A stretch of 64,000 bases of DNA from B10-G9 sp964627755 (GCA_964627755.1 CAZVIH010000099.1:1-64000), one strand, 5' to 3'; positions 52,841 to 62,639 are shown, counted from the first letter of the stretch. Notes: generated from the letters alone by a model not told the origin. A program made the numbers and translations.

Positions 52841-53035
52841 TTAAGCTTTCTTCAGAACGGGCAGACCATTTTTGGTTTCAGATACAACATACCCGGCTGG
52901 AACTGCATCCAGCGCGCCTTCTTTAACTTCTTTGGCAAAGAAGTACAGGGTTGATTCTTTTCCACTTTTAAGTACACGAGTTCGTCCGTGCAGGTAGTAG
53001 GTGACTCCCTTTCCATTTGTATGTGCGTAAGCCAT
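52841..53035 (-). CDS. Conserved small protein, function unknown
   Basis: 64 aa, basic. MAYAHTNGKGVTYYLHGR... runs into YFFAKEVKEGALDAVPAGY and ETKNGLPVLKK, a pattern I recall from short conserved proteins in Chloroflexota and a few other phyla, typically of 60-70 aa. It has a strong AAAGGAG site before the ATG, its own upstream TATAAT (without a good -35) and a terminator. No motif for RNA binding is obvious, though the size and charge would fit a ribosome- or RNA-associated protein. Confidence 0.75.
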   Translation of the reverse strand: MAYAHTNGKGVTYYLHGRTRVLKSGKESTLYFFAKEVKEGALDAVPAGYVVSETKNGLPVLKKA

Positions 53036-53249
53036 AATATCTCCTTTGTTCGTTACTTCCTAAAAAACCGCCCAACAGATTATAGTGATGAGGTGGTGAA
53101 ACCTCAGGGTAATACAAAGTGATTCTGCTCTGAGTTCCAATTTCAGAAATTATTGTGTCGAGGAAGTGGATGATCGTTCTTCTTTTATAATTGTAACCCC
53201 TTAACCTTAAAAAGTTCTGTTTTTTCGCCATATTTAGGAAAAAAAAGAC

Positions 53250-54029
53250 CTATTTAAGCCGTTTTTGAAGGGAAAATTCTCCATATTCGCTAGATATACG
53301 AAATCCAAGGGATTGATAAAGGGATAAAGCGGATTGATTATCACATTTTACATTCAGCCCGATGAAATCAACTGTATCCTCCAAAAGCTGGCATAAACGG
53401 GCCGTCACTGCCTTCCCGTAACCCGCTCTGCGGTGTTGGGGATGGGTTGTGATATTTCCGAGGGCTGCCACTCTATAATCTGCTGAATAGGTATGGATAC
53501 CAGCGATGCTGACCAGCCTGCCTCGATGGCGGATACCAATATACTGACCCGTCAGCAGCATGCGAGGATCAAAGGCGTTATCTGGGTAGCTTTCCTTATA
53601 TAGCTGATGAACATCGGGTAGGTCTGTTTCAGTTATCTGGAATGTGTTTTGTGTGTTGACCTGTGTTATCAGATCCGGATTAACGAGAGCCATTTTGAAG
53701 TGATCCCCGTGATCCGTGACTAGATAGTTGTCAGTAAAATGGTTTATCAATCCCGGGCTAAAATGGGCATATAACTTATCCGGCAGCAGGGATTGCAACT
53801 GCTCAAGATAATCCGGATCCAGATCACCAAATGCCAACAAGACCGGTAGATCTTCCCCACTGTAAAAAGGAGTTATATTTTTCAATCCTTCTCCAGTTTT
53901 AATCCCGTAACATGTTATCCTGGGCCAATAAAAGTCGTCCAGGTCCCCCAAACCATAGAGGTGCAGGGCAAGATCCCGGCGGAAGTATTTTTCCAGGGCA
54001 GGTCGATCTTTGATTATTTGGATTTCCAC
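53250..54029 (-). CDS. GNAT-family N-acetyltransferase
   Basis: 259 aa. A two-part GNAT protein: an N-terminal degenerate part (about 1-125), then the catalytic fold with the acetyl-CoA loop HRRAGYGKAVTARL (about 199-212) and NQSALSLYQSLGFR. The family of this length is FR47-like. The substrate is unknown. It is divergent from the cyclodeaminase gene. Confidence 0.78.
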   Translation of the reverse strand: MEIQIIKDRPALEKYFRRDLALHLYGLGDLDDFYWPRITCYGIKTGEGLKNITPFYSGEDLPVLLAFGDLDPDYLEQLQSLLPDKLYAHFSPGLINHFTDNYLVTDHGDHFKMALVNPDLITQVNTQNTFQITETDLPDVHQLYKESYPDNAFDPRMLLTGQYIGIRHRGRLVSIAGIHTYSADYRVAALGNITTHPQHRRAGYGKAVTARLCQLLEDTVDFIGLNVKCDNQSALSLYQSLGFRISSEYGEFSLQKRLK

Positions 54030-54141
54030 GACTGGATTTTACCAACGGTAGTGATATTTTCCAATCTTTTCCCAGAAGAAATTTCCAGAGCTGAGAGTTA
54101 TAATGTAGCCAAAGGATAACCTAAAATCTGGAAGGATCGTA

Positions 54142-55656
54142 ATGTCAAACGCTATTGTTGAATGTGTACCGAATTTTTCGGAAGGCCGCCGACAGGATGT
54201 GCTGGATGAAATCAAAGAGTCGATCTCAGTCGTGCCCGGCGCTTATGTCTTGGATATGCATACCGATGCTGATCATAACCGCAGTGTGATCACCTTTGTA
54301 GGTGAGCCTAAAGCTGTGGAGGAAGCTGCTTTTCAGATGATCAAAAAAGCATCCCAACTTATCAATCTGGAAAAACACAGTGGAGAACACCCCCGCATCG
54401 GAGCCACTGATGTGGTTCCCTTTGTTCCCATTTCAAATATCAGCATGGATGAGTGTGTGGAAATGGCTCACAGGGTAGGGGAACGAGTGGGTCAGGAACT
54501 GATGATCCCGGTCTATTTTTACGAATCTGCCGCCCGGCGCCCAGAACGCAAACGGCTGGAATTGATCCGGAGAGGCGAATACGAAGGTCTAAAAGAAGAA
54601 ATCAAATCTAATCCGGAACGAGTCCCGGATGTAGGTCCCACTGAACTCGGTCCTGCAGGCGCCACAGTGATCGGAGCCCGGGAATTCCTGGTCGCTTATA
54701 ACGTCAACCTGACCACTGATGACGAAGAGATTGCCAGTAAGATCGCCCGGACTGTCCGTCATTCCTCCGGGGGATTGAGGTTTGTGAAAGCACTGGGTAT
54801 GACTGTCGAAGGCCGAGCTCAGGTATCTATGAACTTGACTAATTTCCGAAAAACCTCCCTACCGTTAGTAGTAGAAACCATTCGCCGGGAAGCAGAGCGT
54901 TATGGGGTGGGCATTCACAACACCGAATTGGTAGGTCTGATCCCCCAGGCAGCCATGGTAGATACCGCAGTCTGGTATACCCAAATGGATCTATTTTCCC
55001 CGGATCAGGTTCTGGAAGGGAAAATGGCAAAGATCGTTGGGCAAGGTGGCTGCCCCGATATTATAGAAGACCTTGCCGCTCCGACCCCTACCCCGGGGGG
55101 CGGTTCGGCAGCAGCCTATGCAGGAGCGATGGCTGCTGGACTGGTATCCATGGTAGCCCGCCTGACGGTGGGGAAAAAAGGGTACTCTGAAGTTGAAAAG
55201 AGGATGAAAAAGATCCTGGAAGAAGCTGAAAAACTCAGAGCTGATCTGACGGCAGCTGTTAAAGAAGATTCCGAGGCGTTTGACCAGGTGATGGCCGTTT
55301 ATAAACTGCCCAAAACCGATCCGGCGCGCGCTGCATCCATTCAGGAAAAAACCTTCCAGGCTGCCCAGGTCCCCTTGGAGGCAGCTAAAAAGTCCTGCAG
55401 AGTAGCACAATTGGCTCTGGAGGCAGCCAGATTTGGAAATAAAAATGCCATAACGGATGCCGGTTCTGCGGTAAATCTGGCAGCAGCAGCAATTAACAGC
55501 GCCGCTTATAACGTCCGGATTAACCTGGCTGATCTGGATGATAAAAAACTGAGGGAACAGATTCTGTCTGAGCTGGGAAAATTGGAAGAAGATGCCCTAG
55601 TTTCCCTTGATAAGATTAAAATAATATTGACTGACCGGGGAGGAATATTTTCTTGA
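54142..55656 (+). CDS. Glutamate formimidoyltransferase / formimidoyl-THF cyclodeaminase
   Basis: 504 aa. The N-terminal formiminotransferase (about 1-300) starts ECVPNFSEGRR and contains HSGEHPRIGATDVVPFVP. The C-terminal cyclodeaminase (about 318-500) has APTPTPGGGSAAAYAGAMAAGL. The enzyme moves the formimino group of histidine breakdown to tetrahydrofolate and releases ammonia. This fused bifunctional form resembles that of animals and some bacteria. No hut genes are nearby. A TATAAT lies about 45 bp upstream. Confidence 0.9.
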   Translation: MSNAIVECVPNFSEGRRQDVLDEIKESISVVPGAYVLDMHTDADHNRSVITFVGEPKAVEEAAFQMIKKASQLINLEKHSGEHPRIGATDVVPFVPISNISMDECVEMAHRVGERVGQELMIPVYFYESAARRPERKRLELIRRGEYEGLKEEIKSNPERVPDVGPTELGPAGATVIGAREFLVAYNVNLTTDDEEIASKIARTVRHSSGGLRFVKALGMTVEGRAQVSMNLTNFRKTSLPLVVETIRREAERYGVGIHNTELVGLIPQAAMVDTAVWYTQMDLFSPDQVLEGKMAKIVGQGGCPDIIEDLAAPTPTPGGGSAAAYAGAMAAGLVSMVARLTVGKKGYSEVEKRMKKILEEAEKLRADLTAAVKEDSEAFDQVMAVYKLPKTDPARAASIQEKTFQAAQVPLEAAKKSCRVAQLALEAARFGNKNAITDAGSAVNLAAAAINSAAYNVRINLADLDDKKLREQILSELGKLEEDALVSLDKIKIILTDRGGIFS

Positions 55657-55725
55657 TCCCTGGCCTGAAAAATACATATCCGATCCGGATGGACTGTCAG
55701 CGCGGATCTAGATTGATGATTTTCA

Positions 55726-57387
55726 ATGAAAAATAAAACCCTCTGGATCATTATCATAATTGTCCTGATCGCGGCTGTTTTTTTCAGCGCGATCTTCTTA
55801 AGAGGAAATAAACTTCCCTGGATTGAAGAAAAAACAGTCACTCCCTATCGGCCACCTCTGGGAGAGGTCCTTCCAACTGCCACCTTCTTTTCTCCTTCAG
55901 TAGTAACGCCTACTTTTGAACCCAACCTGGTGTGGATCGACCCTGATCTACCGGATGCCCTGCTGGATCAGCTGGCGGGTATGGATTACCTGCAGATAAC
56001 TGATCAAGAGCAAGATGCGGCCACAACCCTGGTTATTGGTGACGAAAACCCATTCAGATATTGGGTCTTTGCTGCGGCTGCTCCTTTCCCAACAGTCAAG
56101 GATGGTATATCACTGGAAAAAATCCAATCAGTCTGGCAGGGAGGAGAAAACCCGCTAGCTCCTAATTTACCTATATTCTTAACACAAGAAACCCGGGATG
56201 TGCTGGCTACCTATTGGGGCGAACCAGATACCAACGCAGTTGAGATCATTAATACGGATAATCTTGCAAAACAGGCCTGGTCGCAGCAGCCGGCATTGGC
56301 CATTCTGCCTTTTGAGGAGTTAACCCCTGAATGGAAGGTGCTGGAAGTGGATGGTATTTCCCCTCTCCAACAAAAATTTGATCCTGTTTCTTACGGACTT
56401 TCAATACCCATCTCCGCGGTTGGATTTGACCCCAATATTTTCCAGGAAGTAACCAGCAATCGTGATCCGGATAAGTTCACCAGTGTGGTATTAACCGGGG
56501 TGACAGCGCTGGTTCGCGCCACTGCCTGGACCATGGAAATGGAAGGCGTAAATTATCCAGCCCGGGATATTTTGGGATACTTGACGGAAGCAGATATCCT
56601 GCATATCAGCAATGAAGTACCTTTTTCTCAAGGCTGCCCTTATCCTAATCCTAGCCAGGTCGGATTGCGTTTCTGTAGTGACAGCCGATATATCGAACTG
56701 ATGGAAACGATCGGTACTGATGTGGTGGAACTAACAGGGGACCATTTTGGGGACTACGGACCCGAGGCTATGTTATATACCCTGGATATGTATAACCAGC
56801 GTGACTGGCCCTATTACGGCGGCGGGGCTGACCGCCAGGACGCTCAAGAGCCGGTTTTGTTCGAACACAATGGTAACAAAATAGCCTTCTTGGGCTGCAA
56901 CGCCAAAGGAGGAGGATATGCAACTGCAAATGTCGGTTATCCGGGCGCGGTGGCCTGTGATTTTCCAACGATGACGGAGCAGATCAAGGCCCTAAGAGAA
57001 GATGGTTATCAGCCGATCGCCACCTTCCAACATTTTGAGTATTACACCTATCTGGCCCAGCCGGACCAGATCCGGGATGCCAGGACCCTGGCGAATGCGG
57101 GCGCAGTAATTGTCAGTGGAAGCCAGGCTCACCAGCCCCAGGCATTTGAGTTTTACGAGGATACTTTCATTCATCACGGTTTGGGCAACCTGTTCTTTGA
57201 CCAGATCTATGAGTTCCCACCCCATACTGCATCTGCATTTATTGACCGGCATATATTTTATAATGGTAAACACATCAGCACTGAGCTGTTAACGATCAAA
57301 TTTGAAGATTTTGCCCGGGCCAGGCCGATGACTTTATCCGAACGGGAAAGGCTGCTTCAAACGACCTTCAGCGCCAGTAACTGGTAG
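55726..57387 (+). CDS. CapA-like (poly-gamma-glutamate-type) extracellular protein
   Basis: 553 aa. A signal anchor at about 4-26 is followed by a solute-binding-like region (about 60-260) and a CapA/PgsA phosphatase-like domain (about 260-550). The later motifs are clear: HISNEVPF (NLE-like), LTGDHFGDYG, QHFEYY, SGSQAHQPQ (in place of GHHPH) and HGLGNLFFDQ. The first CapA metal motif GDVMLGR reads LTGVTALVR here and has lost its aspartate. The enzyme may be altered or have another role. No capBC neighbours. Confidence 0.72.
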   Translation: MKNKTLWIIIIIVLIAAVFFSAIFLRGNKLPWIEEKTVTPYRPPLGEVLPTATFFSPSVVTPTFEPNLVWIDPDLPDALLDQLAGMDYLQITDQEQDAATTLVIGDENPFRYWVFAAAAPFPTVKDGISLEKIQSVWQGGENPLAPNLPIFLTQETRDVLATYWGEPDTNAVEIINTDNLAKQAWSQQPALAILPFEELTPEWKVLEVDGISPLQQKFDPVSYGLSIPISAVGFDPNIFQEVTSNRDPDKFTSVVLTGVTALVRATAWTMEMEGVNYPARDILGYLTEADILHISNEVPFSQGCPYPNPSQVGLRFCSDSRYIELMETIGTDVVELTGDHFGDYGPEAMLYTLDMYNQRDWPYYGGGADRQDAQEPVLFEHNGNKIAFLGCNAKGGGYATANVGYPGAVACDFPTMTEQIKALREDGYQPIATFQHFEYYTYLAQPDQIRDARTLANAGAVIVSGSQAHQPQAFEFYEDTFIHHGLGNLFFDQIYEFPPHTASAFIDRHIFYNGKHISTELLTIKFEDFARARPMTLSERERLLQTTFSASNW

Positions 57388-57421
57388 GAAAAGGTCCCTT
57401 CGCTCCCGACGGGGGAACGAG

Positions 57422-57494
57422 GACCGGGGACTGGGTTTCTAATTCCCCTGATTCTATCAATATCAAGCCCCAATTCCTTCTCCCGTCCCCGGTC
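57422..57494. repeat. Inverted repeat GACCGGGGAC / GTCCCCGGTC
   Basis: A perfect 10-bp GC-rich inverted repeat with 53-bp spacing, 35 bp past the CapA-like gene. No T-run follows, so termination is uncertain. Confidence 0.4.
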
Positions 57495-57546
57495 ATTACT
57501 ATAAGGCTTGGCATCAGTTCTAGGATAGAGACATTAGGAGGTTTCC

Positions 57547-58506
57547 ATGGGTAATATTACAGACATTCCTGGTTTTAAAGTTGGCCATGCCCAAGACCTG
57601 GATGCAATCACCGGCTGCACCGTGATCCTTTGTCCCCCCCACACGGTAGGCGGGGTGGACCAGCGGGGCGGCGCGCCCGGCACCAGGGAAACCGATCTGC
57701 TTGCCACTGGCCACCTGGTTAACCAGGTTACCGCCGTTCTGTTAACAGGGGGTTCGGCTTTTGGATTGGACGCTGCCGCGGGTGTGATGCGCTACTGCGA
57801 GGAGAATAAAATGGGATTTGATGCGGGGTATGCCACGGTGCCCATAGTGCCCGCTGCCGTGTTGTTTGACCTGGGAATTGGCGATCCCAAGGTGCGCCCG
57901 GATGCTGAGATGGGCTACCAGGCTTGCCTTAACGCTTCCGGGGACCCGCCTGCGGAAGGCAATGTGGGAGCAGGTACCGGGGCAACAGTAGGAAAAGTCT
58001 TATCTCCGAAAATGTCCACCAAATCAGGGATCGGCACTGCCAGCGTGGATTTGGGTGGAGGAGGAAAAGTGGCAGCTATTGTGGCTGTGAATGCTTTTGG
58101 AGATGTGATTGATCCAGAGAGTGGAGAGATCATCGCAGGCGCACGGGGTATCAAGGGTTATGCGGATACACTCAAAGTGATGAAATCCTTTGTTGGCAAA
58201 AAAGTGATGGGCTTTTCATCTGGCCCAGGCAATACAGTGATCGGTGTGGTGGCCACCAATGTCAAGCTCAATAAGGAGCAAATTACCCGTGTGGCCCAGA
58301 TGGCTCATAACGGTTTGGCCCGTACAATTCGCCCGGCTTTCACCTTGCTGGACGGGGATACTTGCTTCGCGCTTTCCTCAGGTGAGGTGGAGATGGACCT
58401 GAATATCGTCGGCGCCTACGCAGCGGTGGCATACCAGAAAGCGATCTTAAACGCAGTTCGCAAGGCCGAAAAAGCCGGCGGGGTGCCGGCTGCTAAAAGG
58501 AAATAA
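57547..58506 (+). CDS. P1-family (DmpA/NylC-like) peptidase
   Basis: 319 aa, N-terminal-nucleophile fold. Diagnostic stretches are GGSAFGLDAAAGV (68-80) and GNVGAGTGATVGK (138-150). By comparison with NylC, the autocleavage point should be N229-T230 in GNTVIGVVATN, exposing Thr230 as nucleophile. Members cleave N-terminal amino acids from peptides, beta-peptides or nylon oligomers. AGGAGG precedes the ATG. Confidence 0.86.
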   Translation: MGNITDIPGFKVGHAQDLDAITGCTVILCPPHTVGGVDQRGGAPGTRETDLLATGHLVNQVTAVLLTGGSAFGLDAAAGVMRYCEENKMGFDAGYATVPIVPAAVLFDLGIGDPKVRPDAEMGYQACLNASGDPPAEGNVGAGTGATVGKVLSPKMSTKSGIGTASVDLGGGGKVAAIVAVNAFGDVIDPESGEIIAGARGIKGYADTLKVMKSFVGKKVMGFSSGPGNTVIGVVATNVKLNKEQITRVAQMAHNGLARTIRPAFTLLDGDTCFALSSGEVEMDLNIVGAYAAVAYQKAILNAVRKAEKAGGVPAAKRK

Positions 58507-58550
58507 TAAAAAATCGGGATTGAGTTCTTCCAAAAGGACTCAATCCCGAT
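58505..58550 (-). terminator. Intrinsic terminator of the molybdoenzyme gene
   Basis: Minus strand: a 17-bp stem (one G-T pair; arms 58513-58529 and 58534-58550) with a 4-nt loop, then six T. It lies 20 bp past the gene stop and also follows the convergent peptidase gene. Confidence 0.85.
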
Positions 58551-58569
58551 CTGTGGCAAGGTAGTTCTC

Positions 58570-59202
58570 CTACTTTGTTCGCTGCTCTTTCCAGACATCC
58601 CCTTCGTTGTGGTACCCGGATTTTTCCCAGAAACCCAGCTGGTCCTCTGTTAAAAACTCCAGTCCAGTCAGCCATTTAGCGCCTTTCCAAAAATAGGTTG
58701 TTTTGATTCCGGATCCGGGTATATGGCCCACGACGCCCCTTACTGGTGCGCCATGTTCTGGAGTCAGGGGTTCTCCGTCAAAATGGGTAGCCAGTAGGAA
58801 GTTTTCCTGGAGGGCAATATCAAGCGGCAGGTTAGTTGTGTACCCTCCTTCAGCATGCTGCAATATAAATGCAACTTCGGGTTTGATCCGGATCAAATCG
58901 GTTTTGATCAAGGACGGGATGGACACACCTTTCCAATGAGTGTCAAATTTACTCCAGCGGGTTACACAGTGAATATCCATCTGAATCTCAGTTTGGGGAA
59001 GCTGGCTGAACTCCTCCCAGCTCCAGCTGTGCTCTTTTTCAACTTCCCCCCAGATCCGGAAAGACCATGTTTTGGGGTTAAATGGGGGAATACTGCCGTA
59101 ATGCAAGACTGGAAATTTAACCGTCAGGCTTTGTCCGGGCGGCAGCCGGCCATCTTTTTCCATCTGATTTTCAAGTTCTTGCCGGTCGGTTTGTTGTCCC
59201 AT
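58570..59202 (-). CDS. Sulfite-oxidase-like molybdopterin-dependent oxidoreductase
   Basis: 210 aa from the ATG at 59202, with GAGGG 6 bp ahead; it overlaps the stop of the upstream UPF0173 gene, and the frame runs on to 59289. The molybdenum-ligand cysteine is in DIHCVTRWSKFDTHW. The later RGVVGHIPGSGIKTTYFWKGAKWLTGLEF stretch is that of sulfite oxidase-like and MsrP-type enzymes. It lacks a Tat signal and a haem domain, so it is probably cytoplasmic. The electron partner and substrate are unknown. Confidence 0.85.
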   Translation of the reverse strand: MGQQTDRQELENQMEKDGRLPPGQSLTVKFPVLHYGSIPPFNPKTWSFRIWGEVEKEHSWSWEEFSQLPQTEIQMDIHCVTRWSKFDTHWKGVSIPSLIKTDLIRIKPEVAFILQHAEGGYTTNLPLDIALQENFLLATHFDGEPLTPEHGAPVRGVVGHIPGSGIKTTYFWKGAKWLTGLEFLTEDQLGFWEKSGYHNEGDVWKEQRTK

Positions 59203-59213
59203 TGCTGCCCTCG

Positions 59214-59897
59214 TTAAAAATCTAAGGATGTATCTGCTTTCATTATATAAACCGAGGTATCGGTCTCTGCTTCGACACGTTTTTTCCAAGCTTCCGGGTC
59301 CTGGGCGATCAGGGGCCAGGTATTGTAATGAGCAGGGATCACGTTTTGGGGCTGGATCATTTTGACGGCTCTTAAAGCATCATCCGGCCCCATGGTGTAG
59401 TTATCGCCGATCGGCAGGGCTGCCAGATGAACCCCTTCTTCTCCAATTAGGGACATGCCGGCAAAGAGCCCTGTATCTCCGGCAAAATAGATCTTCTCGT
59501 GATCAGGAGTTGTGATCAAAAAACCGGCCGGCATGCCGCCGTAGGAGCCGTCAGGCAGGGATGAGCCGTGAATGGCAAGGGTAAGTTTAACGTACCCGAA
59601 TGGATAATCATGACCGCCGCCGATATGCTGAGGAAAAGTTTCAGCTCCGGCATCGGCCATCCATCTGGCTATTTCGGCATTGGCTATCACCTTGGCCCCG
59701 GTGCGATTGGCAATCTCCACCGCATCACCTACGTGGTCTCCATGTCCATGGGTAATGAGCAGATAATCCGGATTAAGGTCCCCGGGTTTGATTTGTGTGC
59801 TTGGATTATCGGTAAAGAAAGGGTCAATGATAATTTGAAAGTTGTTGATCTTCAGCCCAAAAGTGCCGTGTCCGTAGTATGTGACCTGGTAGCTCAT
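59214..59897 (-). CDS. UPF0173-type metal-dependent hydrolase (MBL fold)
   Basis: 227 aa. The metal motif is THGHGDHVGDA; further ligands lie in AIHGSS, AGDTGLF and PAHYNTWP. The N-terminus VTYYGHGTFGLKI is typical of the UPF0173 family. Substrate unknown. Promoter-like TATAAT lies about 40 bp upstream (no good -35). It is upstream of the molybdoenzyme with a 13-bp overlap, so they are one operon. Confidence 0.85.
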   Translation of the reverse strand: MSYQVTYYGHGTFGLKINNFQIIIDPFFTDNPSTQIKPGDLNPDYLLITHGHGDHVGDAVEIANRTGAKVIANAEIARWMADAGAETFPQHIGGGHDYPFGYVKLTLAIHGSSLPDGSYGGMPAGFLITTPDHEKIYFAGDTGLFAGMSLIGEEGVHLAALPIGDNYTMGPDDALRAVKMIQPQNVIPAHYNTWPLIAQDPEAWKKRVEAETDTSVYIMKADTSLDF

Positions 59898-60107
59898 CAG
59901 TACCTCCTGCTTGATAAATATAGGGCCAGGGTTTGATCTCTCCTCTATTATATGTCAGCTTTGAGAATTGATGGGAGTCCTCACCTCCCCGGCAGATCAA
60001 TTTGCCAGTAGACTTCATACTTCAGCCGGTTAAGGTAAAATCAGAACATGTTCACCGTTGAATGTTAAATCAGCGATCTTTCGAAAAATTTTTTTGTGAG
60101 GTTTCTT

Positions 60108-62570
60108 ATGACAATAGCAACTGATCGATTTTATCTTGGCCGTATTTTTGATCCCAAAAAGGGAGAAGTAACACCTGAAAATTTAATGTATGATCCAGAC
60201 GATCTAACAACCCATGCGGTTTGTGTGGGTATGACCGGATCTGGAAAAACCGGGTTGTGTATCGACCTACTTGAGGAAGCCGCCCTGCAGGGCATTCCAG
60301 CTATTATGATCGATCCTAAGGGAGATATTACCAATGCTCTGCTGCACTTTCCCGCATTACGGGCAGAGGATTTCACTCCCTGGGTCAATCCAGACCAGGC
60401 TCGCAGGGAGGATAAGACCATCGAACAGGCGGGAGCCGATGCGGCTGCTTTATGGACCAAAGGCCTGGCTAAATGGGATATTGGCCCGGATCGTATTCAG
60501 GCGTTAAAGGATGCAGCTCACTTTGCGATCTATACACCTGGGTCGGAAGCGGGTATCCCTGTTAACATCCTGGCTTCGTTAAAGGCGCCCGGGATTCCCT
60601 GGGATGAGAACCGGGAAATGCTGGTGGAAAAGATCTCCGGCATTGTGATGGGTTTGCTGGGACTGGTAGGTTTGGATGATCTTGATCCGGTGCGTTCCAA
60701 GGAACATATCCTGATCAGCAATATCTTTGAAAGCGCCTGGAGCCGGGGAAAGGACCTGGACCTGACGGAATTGATCATGCAGATCCAAAACCCGCCTTTT
60801 GAAAAATTGGGCGTGCTGGAACTGGACAGCTTCTTCCCCGAAAAAGATCGACAGGAATTATCCATTCTGTTAAACAGCATCATGGCCGCCCCTACTTTCC
60901 AGGCCTGGATCGAGGGAGATCCACTGGATATTGAGAAATTATTGTATGGGGCAGACGGCCGCCCTCGCCATAGTGTATTTTATATTGCTCATTTGTCTGA
61001 CGCGGAGAGAATGTTCTTTGTCACGCTGCTGTATGCCGCGGTTGAAACCTGGATGCGAAAACAAAAAGGCTCCACCACGCTGCGGGCACTGGTCTATTTT
61101 GATGAGATCTTCGGATATCTTCCTCCTGTAAAAAATCCGCCGTCCAAAACACCCATGCTGAGGATGCTGAAGCAGGCCCGCGCTTTTGGTGTTGGCCAGG
61201 TGCTGGTGACCCAGAACCCGGTGGATGTGGATTACAAAGCCCTCTCCAATGCGGGTACCTGGTTTATCGGCAAACTGCAAACCGAACAGGATAAGAATCG
61301 GCTGTTGGACGGGTTGGAAGGCGCTGCTCCAGGGCTAGACCGCAAAATATATGACAAGCTAATCTCTACCCTGGATAAAAGGGTTTTCCTGCTGCATAAT
61401 GTTCACGAGGACCAACCGGTATTGTTCCATACCCGCTGGGCCATGAATTACCTGACCGGTCCGCTGACCAAGATTCAACTACCGGCTCTAAATAAATTGG
61501 TTGGAGCAGGAATGATCAGGTCTACTCCGAGTGAAACTGTCCAAACGAAAACACCTACCAGGTCCAGTGGAAAAAGGGAGAACTTAACCAGCACCCGACC
61601 CAATGTGCCGTCCGGAATTGATGAATATTATCTGCCAAACAACCTGAGCTTTTTGAAAGCCGTTGATCTGGCAGGGATCTCTGCACCCCAACAGGCGGAA
61701 TTCCAGGTAGTTTATAAACCCGCACTGATTGCCCAGGCGACTGTTCGGTTTATGAAGAGGGATTACAATCTCGATTATGACCTGGTAACTTCTGTGCTGG
61801 TGAGAGAACCAGATCAGACTGGACGGGTGCGTTGGGATGATTGGGTGGTTGAGCCGATCGATCTGGATGCGCTGGAACCTGGTGCCAGGGCAGAAGCACA
61901 CTTCCATGAGCTTACATCGCCATTATCAGACAGCACCAAGCTGCGAGAATTGGAGACAGACTTTAAGGATTGGATCTATCATACCGTGACTGCCTCCGTC
62001 CGGGCCAACGAAGAGCTGGAAGTATTTGCAGGCCCTGAAGTATCACAAGGTGATTTTCGGCGTATGTGCTCAGAAGCGGCGGAAGATGCCTTGAAAGAAG
62101 AAAAGGAAAAGGTGACTGATTCCTTTAAAAAGAAACTCGATACTATAAAAGATCGATTGATGCGAGAAAAACGAGAACTTGATGAAGATGAGACCGAACT
62201 TTCCCAACGGAAGATGGAAGAAGTTGGTAAAGCCGCTGAAAATCTGATAGGTTTACTGGCCGGACGCAAACGAAGCTTGAGCACATCCCTGACCAAAAGG
62301 CGGATGACCAGCCAGGCCAAGGCAGATGTGAAAGAGTCCCTGGATTCGATCGAGCAATATAAAAAAGAGATTGAAGACCTGGAGAGGGAAAGGGTGGAAG
62401 CTCTGGCTGAAGTTGAGGAGAAATGGCAGGAGATTCTCGAAAACATCACAGAGATCCCCGTGACACCTTATAAAAAGGATATCCTGATCGATCTCTATGG
62501 AGTGGGTTGGCTGCCGTATTATGTTTATGATGATGGTGGAAAAGAGGTAGAGCTGGCAGCGTATGCTTGA
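60108..62570 (+). CDS. HerA-like/DUF853-type ATPase with coiled-coil tail
   Basis: 820 aa from the ATG at 60108 (GAGG 8 bp ahead); the frame opens at a GTG at 60096. Walker A is GMTGSGKT (41-48), Walker B is LVYFDEIFGYLP (about 327-338), and an arginine-finger-like region near VTQNPVDVDYKALSN follows. The insert between them (about 180-290) and a coiled coil at about 655-785, rich in E and K, are unlike FtsK. No nurA nuclease or defence gene is beside it. It may move DNA or RNA; the closest named relatives are HerA and DUF853 ATPases. Confidence 0.75.
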   Translation: MTIATDRFYLGRIFDPKKGEVTPENLMYDPDDLTTHAVCVGMTGSGKTGLCIDLLEEAALQGIPAIMIDPKGDITNALLHFPALRAEDFTPWVNPDQARREDKTIEQAGADAAALWTKGLAKWDIGPDRIQALKDAAHFAIYTPGSEAGIPVNILASLKAPGIPWDENREMLVEKISGIVMGLLGLVGLDDLDPVRSKEHILISNIFESAWSRGKDLDLTELIMQIQNPPFEKLGVLELDSFFPEKDRQELSILLNSIMAAPTFQAWIEGDPLDIEKLLYGADGRPRHSVFYIAHLSDAERMFFVTLLYAAVETWMRKQKGSTTLRALVYFDEIFGYLPPVKNPPSKTPMLRMLKQARAFGVGQVLVTQNPVDVDYKALSNAGTWFIGKLQTEQDKNRLLDGLEGAAPGLDRKIYDKLISTLDKRVFLLHNVHEDQPVLFHTRWAMNYLTGPLTKIQLPALNKLVGAGMIRSTPSETVQTKTPTRSSGKRENLTSTRPNVPSGIDEYYLPNNLSFLKAVDLAGISAPQQAEFQVVYKPALIAQATVRFMKRDYNLDYDLVTSVLVREPDQTGRVRWDDWVVEPIDLDALEPGARAEAHFHELTSPLSDSTKLRELETDFKDWIYHTVTASVRANEELEVFAGPEVSQGDFRRMCSEAAEDALKEEKEKVTDSFKKKLDTIKDRLMREKRELDEDETELSQRKMEEVGKAAENLIGLLAGRKRSLSTSLTKRRMTSQAKADVKESLDSIEQYKKEIEDLERERVEALAEVEEKWQEILENITEIPVTPYKKDILIDLYGVGWLPYYVYDDGGKEVELAAYA

Positions 62571-62577
62571 TCTAATA

Positions 62578-62639
62578 AAATCCGAAGTCTTTAGGGGAGT
62601 GCTTGCAACTTCCTGATTGTTTATTGACTTCGGATTTTT
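62578..62639 (+). terminator. Terminator built on the ACTTCCGAAGT-family repeat
   Basis: Stem AAATCCGAAGTC / GACTTCGGATTT (12 bp, 36-nt loop) followed by five T, 8 bp past the ATPase gene. The stem is half of a repeat family present elsewhere in the window. Confidence 0.65.

Noticed and set aside
52968..53231. 87-aa minus-strand frame
   Set aside because: It overlaps the convincing 64-aa gene in another frame and covers its promoter region.
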